A stretch of DNA of 64,000 bases from SSC3 sp963769585 (GTDB taxonomy: Bacteria > Actinomycetota > Actinomycetes > Propionibacteriales > Nocardioidaceae). This document shows positions 35,368 through 43,842 of the stretch, piece by piece. A program made the translations under genes and the position numbers. Within the stretch, counting starts at the first letter, position 1, and each line of letters opens with the position of its first letter. The notes under the pieces are model-generated. The model saw only the letters and a list, made by a program, of their open reading frames with translations. It had not been told where the DNA came from and did not search any database. The stretch covers positions 1,240,001 through 1,304,000 of the forward strand of contig CAVYMJ010000006.1 of assembly GCA_963769585.1 (NCBI GenBank). Direction: 5' to 3'.

Positions 35368-37000
35368 GCCTTGCCATGGCCACCCTCGACCGCGAGGCTG
35401 ACCCAGTGGCGACGACGGACGACTGGGCTCAAGCGAACGCAGCGCTCAGTACTGGCCGATGGACTCAAGCCGGGGAGTTGTTCGCCCAGTTGGCTGCGGA
35501 GACCGAGGACGCCAGCGCACATGAGGGGCTGGCCCAGGCTGCCTGGTGGCTCGACGACGCCGACACCGCACTCGGCGCTCGCGAGGCCGCCTATCGACGC
35601 CACCGACACTCCGGCGACGTTCGGGGTGCCGCACTGGCGGCGGCCACGCTGGGCTACGACTCGATCCTCTTCGGGAAGGGCGTCGGGGTCGGGCGAGGCT
35701 GGCTCGCTCGTGCGGCCGACCTGCTCGGGCAGAGAGCCGACGTGCCGGAGGCCGGCTGGCTCGCCGTACGTCAGGCCGAGGTCGCCCTCAATGTTGACCG
35801 CGACGCAGCGGCAGGGCTCGCGGCCTCGATGAGGGCGCAAGCAGTCGGCCACGAAACTGCCGACGAGAATCTCGTGATCGTCGCGCAAGCGCTGGCCGGT
35901 CTGGCGCAAGTGCGCCTGGGTGACATGGATGCGGGCATGCCGCTCCTGGACGCTGCCGCGACGGCGGCGACGGCCGGTGATGTCGCAGACCTCATGTGGG
36001 TAGGCAAGATCTGCTGCTGGTTGATCAGCGCCTGCCAAGAGACCTACGACCTCGAGCGTGCCGGAGACTGGTGCGCTCGGGTCGAGGAAATCTGCGTGCA
36101 GAGGGCGTTGGCGCCGTTGTTCGCTGTGTGCCGAACGCAGTACGCCTCGATCCAGCTCGCCGGCGGCGACTCGGAGGAGGCCGAGGTGACCCTTCTCGAT
36201 GTGCTTGAGCGGCTCAAGAATTCGCGGAGGCTGAGCCGGCTCGACGCGGTGGCTCAGCTAGGGGAGCTTCGCCGACGGCAGGGCCGACTCGCCGAGGCGG
36301 AGGATCTGCTGCAGCAAGCGGGCTACCGGCCTGAGGCACTGACCAGCCTCGCCCGGCTCCGGCTGGACGACGGCGACGCGGGGCGGGCGTGGACGACCAT
36401 CACCGAGTCTCTGCGATCGATGCCGCCGGGGCAGTTGCTCCAGCGGGTGGATGCCCTCGCTGTCGCAGTCGCCGCAGGCATCGCTGTCGGGAGCGTGGAC
36501 GAAGCACGCGCCGCCGCGGGGAGCTTCGCAGCATCGCCGCGAGAGTGGGCACACCGGCATTCCATGCGCACGCGCATGCGGCGGAGGCTCGGCTCGCGGA
36601 CGAGGACGTCGCCGTCGAACGGTGGCAGGACGCAGCGAGGCACTTCCACGCGGCGGGTCTGACCTTCGACGAGGCTGACATCCGGCTCGAGCTCGCCGCT
36701 GCTCTGCGCCGGTTGGGGGACGATGCCGGGGCTCGCGAGCAGGAGAAGGCGGCACGGGCGGCGCTCGCGCCGCTGCGGGGTGGACACAGGGCGAGCACCG
36801 GCGCTGTCGGCCCGCTCACCGCGCGCCAGACCGAGGTGCTCGGCCTCATCGCGCGCGGGCTCAGCAACACGGAGATCGCAACGCACCTGCATCTGAGCGA
36901 ACACACCGTGCATCGTCACGTCGCCAACATCTACACCGCCCTCGACCTCGGCTCGCGTGCCGCCGCTGCGGCGTACGCGGTCGGTCACGGGCTGGGATGA
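35364..37000 (+). pseudogene. LuxR-family regulator with TPR-like region, single frameshift
   Basis: Would encode about 545 residues: a long helical TPR-like sensor region, then a C-terminal GerE/LuxR helix-turn-helix (LTARQTEVLGLIARGLSNTE, then LHLSEHTVHRHVANIYTAL). The frame breaks at the GGGG run 36518-36521. Adding one G joins EARAAA to GELRSIAARVGTP and restores an uninterrupted coding frame of even codon bias. So one G was lost by slippage, by mutation, or in sequencing. Without the missing base, the protein loses its DNA-binding domain. ATG 35364 overlaps the tautomerase stop. Confidence 0.82.
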
Positions 37001-37007
37001 GGAACCG

Positions 37008-38372
37008 ATGACCGATCAGTGGCTCACCGTCGACGAGGGCTGGGGGCGACGCGCCGTCGACTTCGCGACCCTGCTCGAACCGAGCGCGTGCCGGGAGTAC
37101 GTCGCTATGCATCAGCACCTCGATGTGCGCGACGGAGATCACGTGCTCGACATCGCCTGTGGTTCGGGGCTGGCCCTTGAGCTCGCCCGCGCTCGCGGGG
37201 CTTCGGTCGCCGGCATCGACGCCTCTGTGCGGCTCGTCGCGATCGCCAAGGACCGGCTTCCCGGGGACGACATTCGCGTCGGCGACATGGCGGCACTGCC
37301 GTGGCAAGACGGCTCGTTCGATGTGGTGACCAGCTTCCGCGGCCTGTGGGCAACCACCCGGCAGGCCCTGGATGAGGCGCGTCGAGTGCTTCGGCCCGGC
37401 GGCCGGATCTCGGTGACCACCTGGGGCCACGTCAAGGCCTCGCCGGGACTGTGGGCGCTGTCACCGTTCACGCTTGCGGCCGAGGACCAGGTGAGAGCCC
37501 AAGCGGAGATGAAGTCGCTCGGGCGACCCGGGGTGGGCGAGGAGACTCTGTCCGAGGCCGGGTTCGTCGACGTCCGCAGGCACAGTGTCGCGTTCGCCTG
37601 GGAGTTCCCCGACCCGGAGACCTTCGCGCGGATGCTCGCGTCAACCGGTCCGGCATACGAGGCGATCCAAGCGGTGGGTGCGGCGGAGTTCCATCGATAC
37701 TGCATCGAACTCGCCACGGATCGGTGCCGGGAGGGGTTACCGCTGCGCGCCGAGATCGACTGTGTCGGCTTCACCGCGAAGGTGCCGATCGCTTCCGACC
37801 TGCTCCTGGGCACGGCAATCGAGACCGACGAGAGCCGCACGCTTGCAGCGCAGGATCTCGCGGACCTCGGTTTCGTCACGAACGTGACGAAACTTTGGGC
37901 GCACGATCCCACTGCCAGCGAGGAGCTCTTCACGCTGATCCGCTCGACAGCGAGGGCCGCGGGCCTCTCGATCGCCGAGCGCGGCGTTGCCACCATCGTC
38001 GGCGCGGCGCTGGCCGGAGACTCCTACTGCCCGCTCGCCTGGGGCCACAAGCTCGCGGAACATACGACGCCGGAGATTGCCGCGTCGGTCTTGCTCGGCT
38101 CGGATCAGCTGCTCGACGAACGGAGCCGCGCCGTCGCAGCCTGGGCACGCAAGGTCGCCCGCGGGCCGAGATCGGTGACCACCGCGGATGTCGAAGAGCT
38201 GCTCAGGGTCGGCTTCGACAGCGCCCAGATTCTTCGCCTGACCCTGTTCATCGCGTTGCGAGTCGCGTTCTCGACGGTCAACGGTGCGCTGGGTGCGCGA
38301 GCCGAGCAGGAGTACGTCGACCTCGTCGACCCAGCCGTGCGAGATGCCTGGGAGTCCGTGTTCCGATCGTGA
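37008..38372 (+). CDS. fusion of SAM methyltransferase and AhpD/carboxymuconolactone-decarboxylase-like domain
   Basis: A 454-residue protein. The N-terminal half is a class I methyltransferase (SAM loop HVLDIACGSGLALELA near residues 46-60, then VAGIDAS and PWQDGSFDVVTSFRGLW), resembling UbiE/MenG types. The C-terminal ~170 residues resemble the AhpD-like alkylhydroperoxidase fold, with SYCPLAWGHKLAE at the position of the usual CxxC..H. Only Cys341 is kept; the second Cys is Ala. ATG 37008 lies 7 bases after the LuxR stop, so it is co-transcribed with the tautomerase and regulator. No substrate can be named. Confidence 0.82.
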   Translation: MTDQWLTVDEGWGRRAVDFATLLEPSACREYVAMHQHLDVRDGDHVLDIACGSGLALELARARGASVAGIDASVRLVAIAKDRLPGDDIRVGDMAALPWQDGSFDVVTSFRGLWATTRQALDEARRVLRPGGRISVTTWGHVKASPGLWALSPFTLAAEDQVRAQAEMKSLGRPGVGEETLSEAGFVDVRRHSVAFAWEFPDPETFARMLASTGPAYEAIQAVGAAEFHRYCIELATDRCREGLPLRAEIDCVGFTAKVPIASDLLLGTAIETDESRTLAAQDLADLGFVTNVTKLWAHDPTASEELFTLIRSTARAAGLSIAERGVATIVGAALAGDSYCPLAWGHKLAEHTTPEIAASVLLGSDQLLDERSRAVAAWARKVARGPRSVTTADVEELLRVGFDSAQILRLTLFIALRVAFSTVNGALGARAEQEYVDLVDPAVRDAWESVFRS

Positions 38373-38414
38373 CGTGGGCATCTCTTCGCGTTCCTGATCC
38401 CGGGTGCCCTCCTG

Positions 38415-38666
38415 GTGGTGCTCGGCACGGTGATGCAGTGCGTCGGCCTGCTGCGGGCGCACGTCGTGCCCGTATGGGTGCCGATCGGGTTGCTCTTCGC
38501 CGTCCTGACGTTCCTGGTCCCTGGCAGCGGTGCGCTCGGGCTCGTCACCAGCATCCCGATGGCACTGGGCGCAATCGGCCTGGGCTACTTCGCGTGGCGC
38601 AGCGTTGTGGAGCGCGGAGACCGTCTTCGAGATGGCGACCGCCAGTTCGAGGAGGCAGACCGTTAG
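38415..38666 (+). CDS. small membrane protein, possibly a truncated remnant
   Basis: An 83-residue protein with two or three hydrophobic helices (VPIGLLFAVLTFLVP and SIPMALGAIGLGYFAW) and a charged end. The frame reads in phase right back to the methyltransferase stop at 38372, with further hydrophobic codons (HLFAFLIPGALLVVLG) before any start. This looks like the C-terminal part of a larger membrane protein whose beginning was lost. GTG 38415 has no good ribosome binding site. Confidence 0.5.
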   Translation: MVLGTVMQCVGLLRAHVVPVWVPIGLLFAVLTFLVPGSGALGLVTSIPMALGAIGLGYFAWRSVVERGDRLRDGDRQFEEADR

Positions 38667-38845
38667 CGCCGGCTAGTGCCACAGGCCCTGCAGTCACCGC
38701 GCCACAGCGTGCTGACCTATGGGTGTCGCTGAGCCGCAGGAAGACACAGTCGGCGCTCGCCAGATTTCCCGCGGCGATATGTACCCATGCCCCGACCTGT
38801 GCCACAGTTGCACCACGACGACCGGCAAGGGACCGAGGGGGGCAT

Positions 38846-40420
38846 GTGCCAGCCGACAAGACCGTTCGTGTCAGCCCGACGGGTGCTCCCGTCGTCGCCT
38901 CCGGAAGTGGGGACCTCACAGCAGAACTGATAGCGGCCGACAGCTGGAGTGACCGGCAGGTCGCGGCGGCAGGGATTCCTGTGGTCGAGGTTCCCTTCGT
39001 CACGATCGGCGGAGGGATCGGCTCCTTCGTCACCTTCGACTATCTGCGCATTGCCGGGGTGCCCAAGGACGCCATCAAGGTTCTTGGCAACAACGAGAAG
39101 CCGTGGTCGACCTATGAGTACTTGACCCGCAACTCGCAGATCCCACGCCATGAGAGGTTGCGGTCCGACTCCGCCTCGACCCCGGACTGCATCTGGGGGT
39201 TCCCCAGCTACGCGGTGCGCGAGGCGCTGGCCGCCAAGGGCGTCCGGGCAAAGATCGGTCCGTTGTGGAACGTCCTGACCGAGCCAATCCTCTCCAACTA
39301 CTACACCCCTCGCGCCGGGCAGGCGTTCGAGTCGATGGAGCGCGAAGCCGCCCGGGTCGGGTACTTCGACTGCCTCGAGCAGGGTCTGGTTCGTATGGTC
39401 CGCAAGCGCGAGGGCGGTGGGTACTTCACCGTCTTCACACCCCCCGCAGGGTCCGCCCCCACGCCGAGAGTGGTCTACAAGAGCCGATGGGTGCACATCG
39501 CGGTGGGCTACCCGGGGCTGAAGTTTCTCGACGATCTGCAGGACTACCGCGACACCTACCAGGACTACGCAAGCGTGGTGAATGCGTACGAGCCGCACGA
39601 GGGTGTGTACGAGGAACTGAGACACAAGCCCGGCACGGTCGTCGTCAGGGGGAGTGGGATCGTCGCGTCCCGGATCCTGCAGCGGCTGATCGACGATCGC
39701 GACAACCACGGCGCGCAGACCCAGATCGTGCATGTCTTTCGCACCTACGTGACCGGATCGCACGGCCCCAGCATCGTGATGCGACGCCGCGGCGGCGACG
39801 GCTGGGCCTACCAGGGCTTCAACTACCCCAAGTCGGTGTGGGGCGGCCAGCTCAAGAGCCGGATGCGCCGCCTGGAAGGTGACGAGCGCGGTGCCCTCTA
39901 CAAGGTCATCGGTGGAACGAACACCCCAGTGCGTGCCCAGTGGCAGGAGCAGCTCACCCGGGGTCGCAAGGAGGGTTGGTACCGCACCGTCACCGGTCAG
40001 GTCGAGTCGGTCAAACCCGCTGACCACGGCACGGTGACCAGGATCGACACGAAACAGGGCGTCCTTGAACTCCGCGCCAGCTACGTGATCGACTGCACGG
40101 GCCTTGAGGCGGATATCGCCGAGCACCGCCTTCTGGCTGACCTGCTCCAGCATGGTGGTGCTGGGCGGAACCCGATCGGTCGCCTCGACGTTGAACGTAC
40201 TTTCGAGGTCCGCGGGACCGAGAACAAGGACGGGAAGGTCTACGCTTCCGGCACGGCGACTCTTGGGGGCTACTTCCCAGGGGTCGACACCTTTCTCGGG
40301 CTACAGATAGCCGCGCTGGAGATCGCAGACGATCTCGCCCGCCAGGGTTTCGGCAACCGGATCGGCCCGGCCCGGTCGGTCTCCCAATGGCTCAAGTGGG
40401 CACGCGGAAGCAGGATCTGA
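38846..40420 (+). CDS. FAD/NAD(P)-binding oxidoreductase-like protein
   Basis: A 524-residue protein with two Rossmann signatures: VTIGGGIGSFVTFDYL at residues 52-67, and VVVRGSGIVASRILQRL near 265. A late VIDCTGLEADI strand resembles the ATG motif of flavin monooxygenases. It is rich in Tyr, Trp and Arg. The family is not one I can name; overall layout is like two-dinucleotide-domain flavoproteins. GTG 38846 follows GAGGGGGG; the open frame extends far upstream but only as a shadow of the methyltransferase. It starts a same-strand run with a membrane protein and an FHA protein. Confidence 0.75.
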   Translation: MPADKTVRVSPTGAPVVASGSGDLTAELIAADSWSDRQVAAAGIPVVEVPFVTIGGGIGSFVTFDYLRIAGVPKDAIKVLGNNEKPWSTYEYLTRNSQIPRHERLRSDSASTPDCIWGFPSYAVREALAAKGVRAKIGPLWNVLTEPILSNYYTPRAGQAFESMEREAARVGYFDCLEQGLVRMVRKREGGGYFTVFTPPAGSAPTPRVVYKSRWVHIAVGYPGLKFLDDLQDYRDTYQDYASVVNAYEPHEGVYEELRHKPGTVVVRGSGIVASRILQRLIDDRDNHGAQTQIVHVFRTYVTGSHGPSIVMRRRGGDGWAYQGFNYPKSVWGGQLKSRMRRLEGDERGALYKVIGGTNTPVRAQWQEQLTRGRKEGWYRTVTGQVESVKPADHGTVTRIDTKQGVLELRASYVIDCTGLEADIAEHRLLADLLQHGGAGRNPIGRLDVERTFEVRGTENKDGKVYASGTATLGGYFPGVDTFLGLQIAALEIADDLARQGFGNRIGPARSVSQWLKWARGSRI

Positions 40421-40426
40421 GACTCG

Positions 40427-40861
40427 ATGCTTCCCACATTGTTCGGCCGTATCCAGACCCGGATCTTCGTCATCGCTGTGGTGGGTGGGTTGTGGGCGAT
40501 CGCCATCGGCCCGCTGCTCCCCGGACCGGAGCCGGTCAGCGAGAAGTACCAGTCGATGTACGCCGTACTGCTGATCGTCTTGGTGCTCGGTGTCTTCTGG
40601 GAGTTCGTGTATCACGGCCTGCAGCAGTTCCGGTGGGAGAAGGACTGGCCCACTCTGTTCGGACTGTTACTGGGCGTACCAGAGGGAGTCGTCGCATTCC
40701 TGGTGGCCCGCACCGGCGTGGTGCCGCAGGTCGAGGACATCACCGTTGCCGCTTTTCTGGTCGGCTTCGGCACCGCGTGGCTGGTGACCTGGATGTTCGT
40801 CAATGGTCCGATGCGAGTTCTCAGCGTCCACTGGCGATTCCAAGGCGGGCGGCTTCTGTGA
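40427..40861 (+). CDS. four-helix membrane protein
   Basis: A 144-residue integral membrane protein with four predicted helices (IFVIAVVGGLWAIAIGPLL; YAVLLIVLVLGVFWEFVYH; LFGLLLGVPEGVVAFLVA; AAFLVGFGTAWLVTWMFVNG). It begins 6 bases after the flavoprotein stop and ends 30 bases before the FHA gene, so it probably belongs to the same transcript. No known family recognised. It could tether the flavoprotein or FHA protein at the membrane. Confidence 0.75.
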   Translation: MLPTLFGRIQTRIFVIAVVGGLWAIAIGPLLPGPEPVSEKYQSMYAVLLIVLVLGVFWEFVYHGLQQFRWEKDWPTLFGLLLGVPEGVVAFLVARTGVVPQVEDITVAAFLVGFGTAWLVTWMFVNGPMRVLSVHWRFQGGRLL

Positions 40862-40891
40862 CAGAGTCGGATACGGCGAGCGAGATGCGGA

Positions 40892-42097
40892 ATGGCTGAC
40901 ATGAATCTACCCACTTTGCGGGTGAGTGTGGCACCGGGCGACGCTGTCGTCGCGCGGGAAGGCAATGCAGTGCTCGTCGCCGACCCGGCTGGCGCGAGCC
41001 AAGAAGCATTCCTCGACTCCGCGCTGAGTCTGCTTGCGGAGCCGCAGTCTCGCGATGGCCTGGTGAGGAAGCTGGCTGCGTTGGTCACTCAGGCGGCGCC
41101 CGAGGACGTGCCGAGCCTCGGGCTGGTGGTGAGCTCGGGTGACCAGCTGACGGCGCTGCTGGTCGGAGACATGCGGGTCCTCATCACAGGGAAGCAGGGC
41201 GGCGACGAAACCCTGGTCGGCCGGGACGCCAGCACCTTCGTCGAACGCATCATTCGAGGCGACGTGGTCCAGCTCCTGCTGTCGGCCGATAGCGCCGCGG
41301 TGCCGGACAGACGCAGCAACCTCAGTGGAGGAGTCGTGCGCGGGGCGGGCTGCCTGGTAGTCCCCGTCCCCCGGGCGATCGACCTACCGGACAACGAGGA
41401 GACGCTGGTCGACCTGGCCCAGGGGCCGGTGGCCGCGGAGGATCCCGAACCCGCCACCTCTGTGTCGACTTCGCCACCGGCGTCCGTGGCGGACGAGCCG
41501 GAACTGGTTGCGCAGATCACCGGGCAGGCGGAGTTCGAGTCCATCTCGCTTCTCAGCGATGACGAGGGGGACGGATTGGCTCAGGAGCCCTCCACTGTCG
41601 ATGCGCCCGGCGACACGAACTCAGTGCTCCAGGTCCATGGAATCGTGTGCTCCCGCGGACACTTCAACGACCCGAACGCGAGGTTCTGCTCGCGGTGCGG
41701 CATCTCGATGGTGCACCAGACCCATCACCTCGTCTTGGGCGCCCGGCCCCCGTTGGGAGTCGTCGTTGCCGATGACGGGACCGTCTTCGCGCTCGTCACC
41801 GACTACGTGCTGGGCCGCGAACCCGAGAACGCCCCGGATGCGATGTCGGGCGCAGCTGTGCCGGTGTCGCTCGAAGATCCCGGGCTACTCATGTCACGCG
41901 TGCACGCGCGGATCCTGCTCGACGGCTGGGAAGTCCGAGTCGAGGACGCCCATTCAGCCAACGGCACTTTCTTGGCCGAGTCGGCCGAGAAGGAGCTGGT
42001 CCGGCTGGACCCAGGGGTCCCGGTCACCATCAGGCCCGGCGCCCGGATCCGGCTGGGCGGCCGGACGCTCACCTTCGAGTCTCACCAGCGCAGCTGA
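40892..42097 (+). CDS. zinc-ribbon and FHA-domain protein with PP2C-like N-terminal region
   Basis: A 401-residue protein in three parts. Residues 5-160 resemble a shortened PP2C-type fold (SLGLVVSSGDQLTALLVGDM; RGDVVQLLLSAD), but without the full metal-binding Asp set. An acidic linker follows. At 253-270, CSRGH...CSRCG is a zinc-ribbon-like cluster. Residues ~305-395 form an FHA domain with GRE, SRVHA and SANGTF, the residues that bind phosphothreonine. It should read the phosphorylation state set by the neighbouring kinases. ATG 40901 is an alternative start. It converges on the first kinase gene. Confidence 0.85.
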   Translation: MADMNLPTLRVSVAPGDAVVAREGNAVLVADPAGASQEAFLDSALSLLAEPQSRDGLVRKLAALVTQAAPEDVPSLGLVVSSGDQLTALLVGDMRVLITGKQGGDETLVGRDASTFVERIIRGDVVQLLLSADSAAVPDRRSNLSGGVVRGAGCLVVPVPRAIDLPDNEETLVDLAQGPVAAEDPEPATSVSTSPPASVADEPELVAQITGQAEFESISLLSDDEGDGLAQEPSTVDAPGDTNSVLQVHGIVCSRGHFNDPNARFCSRCGISMVHQTHHLVLGARPPLGVVVADDGTVFALVTDYVLGREPENAPDAMSGAAVPVSLEDPGLLMSRVHARILLDGWEVRVEDAHSANGTFLAESAEKELVRLDPGVPVTIRPGARIRLGGRTLTFESHQRS

Positions 42098-42116
42098 CCC
42101 GGTCGCCCCGCTCGCG

Positions 42117-43718
42117 TCAGGACTTCATCGTGGCGGTCAGGCGGTACCGACCGCGATAGAGGAGCTTTCCGGTGCAGCCGTCCGAGAGTTCGCTGTAGAC
42201 GGTCTTGGACGTCTGGATGCCCGTCAGCTTGGTCGGCTTCCCGGACGGGTCGAACGAGGTCGCTGTCAGGGCGCCCCACTTGTACGTCGTCGTCGCCTTG
42301 TAGTGACTCCCCGCCACCGTCTTCTGCGTCTGGTTATCGATGCACTCGCCCTCGACGACCTGAGCAGGCGAGGGCTTGACCTTCATAGCGCGCCCATTCC
42401 AGCGGTAGGTGAACTCGCTCCCGCTCGAGGACTTGATGGTCCCCACACACGAGTCGTCGGTACAGGTCGGAGTCAGCTCCCACGTCGCCGTGGTCCGTAC
42501 CTGGCCGGGAGTCTCGTCGTCATACTCACTTGAGAGCACTACGACCTTGAGCTTCCACACCCCAGTGGGTGCGAGCTCTTCTACTGTCGGTGTCGGTGTC
42601 GGTGTCGGGGTGTCAGGTCCGGACGCGCTCGAGCGCTTGTCGGGTTCTCCCTTGTTGCCGAGGGCGTTCGCCCCGATCGCCGCTCCCGCGACGACCAGTG
42701 CCGCTACTCCTGCAACTGCGACCACCTGCTTCGCGCTGAGCTTGAGGATCTTGCGCGAGGCCTTTGCAGGGGCTGCGGCCGAGATCGCAGCCCCGAGGGA
42801 TGCTGCATCGACGACCACGGTCTGCGCGGCGCCGGCGACTGCGCTTCCGCCAGCGCCTGCTGCCAGCCCGCCCACGGTCCCGGCGCTGGTCACCAGACCG
42901 ACGATGGACGCGCGTCCCAGCCAGCCTGCCCCGAACCTCCTGTTGGCCGCTTCTTCGAGCTCGGCGAGGAAGGCGCCCGCGTCCTGCGGTCGCAGTGCCG
43001 GGTCCTTGTCCATGCTGCGCTGCAGCAGGTCCGCTAGGTCGTGGCCGGCGCCGTCCAGAACAGGTACCGGGTCCTCCAGGTGTCGACGCATCGTGGTGGC
43101 CGCATCGGGTGCCGGGAAAGGCGGACGTCCCGACAGGAGTGCGAACAGCACGGCAGCGGCTGAGTAGACGTCGCTGGCCTTGAGGATGGGCTCACCGCGG
43201 GCCGCCTCCGGGCTGATGTACGCCGGTGTGCCCAGCGCATCGCTCCCACCGACAGGGGCGGCCAGCCCGAAGTCGACCAGCTTCGAGACACCATCGAAGT
43301 CGGCGAGGATGTTTCCCGGCGCGATGTCGCGGTGCACGAGCCCCTGGTCATGGGCGTACGCGAGACCCATCATCGCGCCGCGGATGACCCCAACCGACTG
43401 CTCGGGGGTGAGCCGGCCCGCCGACTTGAGCATCGCCTCCAGAGACGCGCCAGGAACCCACTCTTCGGCAATCCACGCCCGCTCGGCTTCCTCGACGTAG
43501 TCATAGACCGCGACGATGTGCGGGCTGTCCAAGCGACCGAGGATCTCTGCCTCGCTGCGCATCCGTTCCAGCTGACCGGGAACGGCACGCATCACCGGGT
43601 TGAGCTCCTTGACCGCGGCAATCCGGTCAAGCTCGACGTGACGGACCCGGTACACCGTCCCGGTCGATCCGACCGCTACCTGCTCAAGCACTTCGTACGG
43701 ACCGAACGTCCCGACCAT
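42117..43718 (-). CDS. membrane Ser/Thr protein kinase with altered catalytic loop
   Basis: A 533-residue protein. Kinase domain residues 5-255: Gly loop VAVGSTGTVY, Lys37 in IAAVKEL, catalytic loop HRDIAPGN (129-136) and VDFG (Asp149). The usual Lys of HRDIKPAN is Ala133. A membrane helix spans 331-350 (QVVAVAGVAALVVAGAAIGA), followed by a TPTPTPT linker and a ~150-residue extracellular domain with cysteines (CTDDSC). ATG 43718 follows GGGGGGC; the longer frame upstream is not needed. Starts divergently from the second kinase 124 bp away. Confidence 0.9.
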   Translation of the reverse strand: MVGTFGPYEVLEQVAVGSTGTVYRVRHVELDRIAAVKELNPVMRAVPGQLERMRSEAEILGRLDSPHIVAVYDYVEEAERAWIAEEWVPGASLEAMLKSAGRLTPEQSVGVIRGAMMGLAYAHDQGLVHRDIAPGNILADFDGVSKLVDFGLAAPVGGSDALGTPAYISPEAARGEPILKASDVYSAAAVLFALLSGRPPFPAPDAATTMRRHLEDPVPVLDGAGHDLADLLQRSMDKDPALRPQDAGAFLAELEEAANRRFGAGWLGRASIVGLVTSAGTVGGLAAGAGGSAVAGAAQTVVVDAASLGAAISAAAPAKASRKILKLSAKQVVAVAGVAALVVAGAAIGANALGNKGEPDKRSSASGPDTPTPTPTPTVEELAPTGVWKLKVVVLSSEYDDETPGQVRTTATWELTPTCTDDSCVGTIKSSSGSEFTYRWNGRAMKVKPSPAQVVEGECIDNQTQKTVAGSHYKATTTYKWGALTATSFDPSGKPTKLTGIQTSKTVYSELSDGCTGKLLYRGRYRLTATMKS

Positions 43719-43829
43719 GGATAGCCCCCCTGACGGTCGGCGCCCGCACGGCACGACCGCTCGACAGCCAAACTGTAGTCGCCTTTGTCCTGCACCGACA
43801 GTCGTACCGAGAGCCTGCAAGCGGTTCCG

Positions 43830-43835
43830 TATACT
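43830..43835 (+). promoter_or_regulatory. -10 element for a probably leaderless transcript
   Basis: TATACT lies 7 bases before ATG 43843, so transcription would begin at or next to the start codon. No ribosome binding site precedes the gene. Both facts fit a leaderless mRNA, common in actinobacteria. Confidence 0.55.
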
Positions 43836-43842
43836 CGCGACC

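Noticed and set aside
37451..38845. N-terminal extension of the flavoprotein to 989 residues
   Set aside because: The extension is an Arg/Gly-rich shadow of the methyltransferase gene. Coding composition begins near 38846.
43830..43842. Longer N-termini for both divergent kinases (to 43844 on the minus strand and from 43717 on the + strand)
   Set aside because: The extensions overlap each other in opposite directions and contain no kinase sequence. The chosen starts begin directly before the Gly loop.
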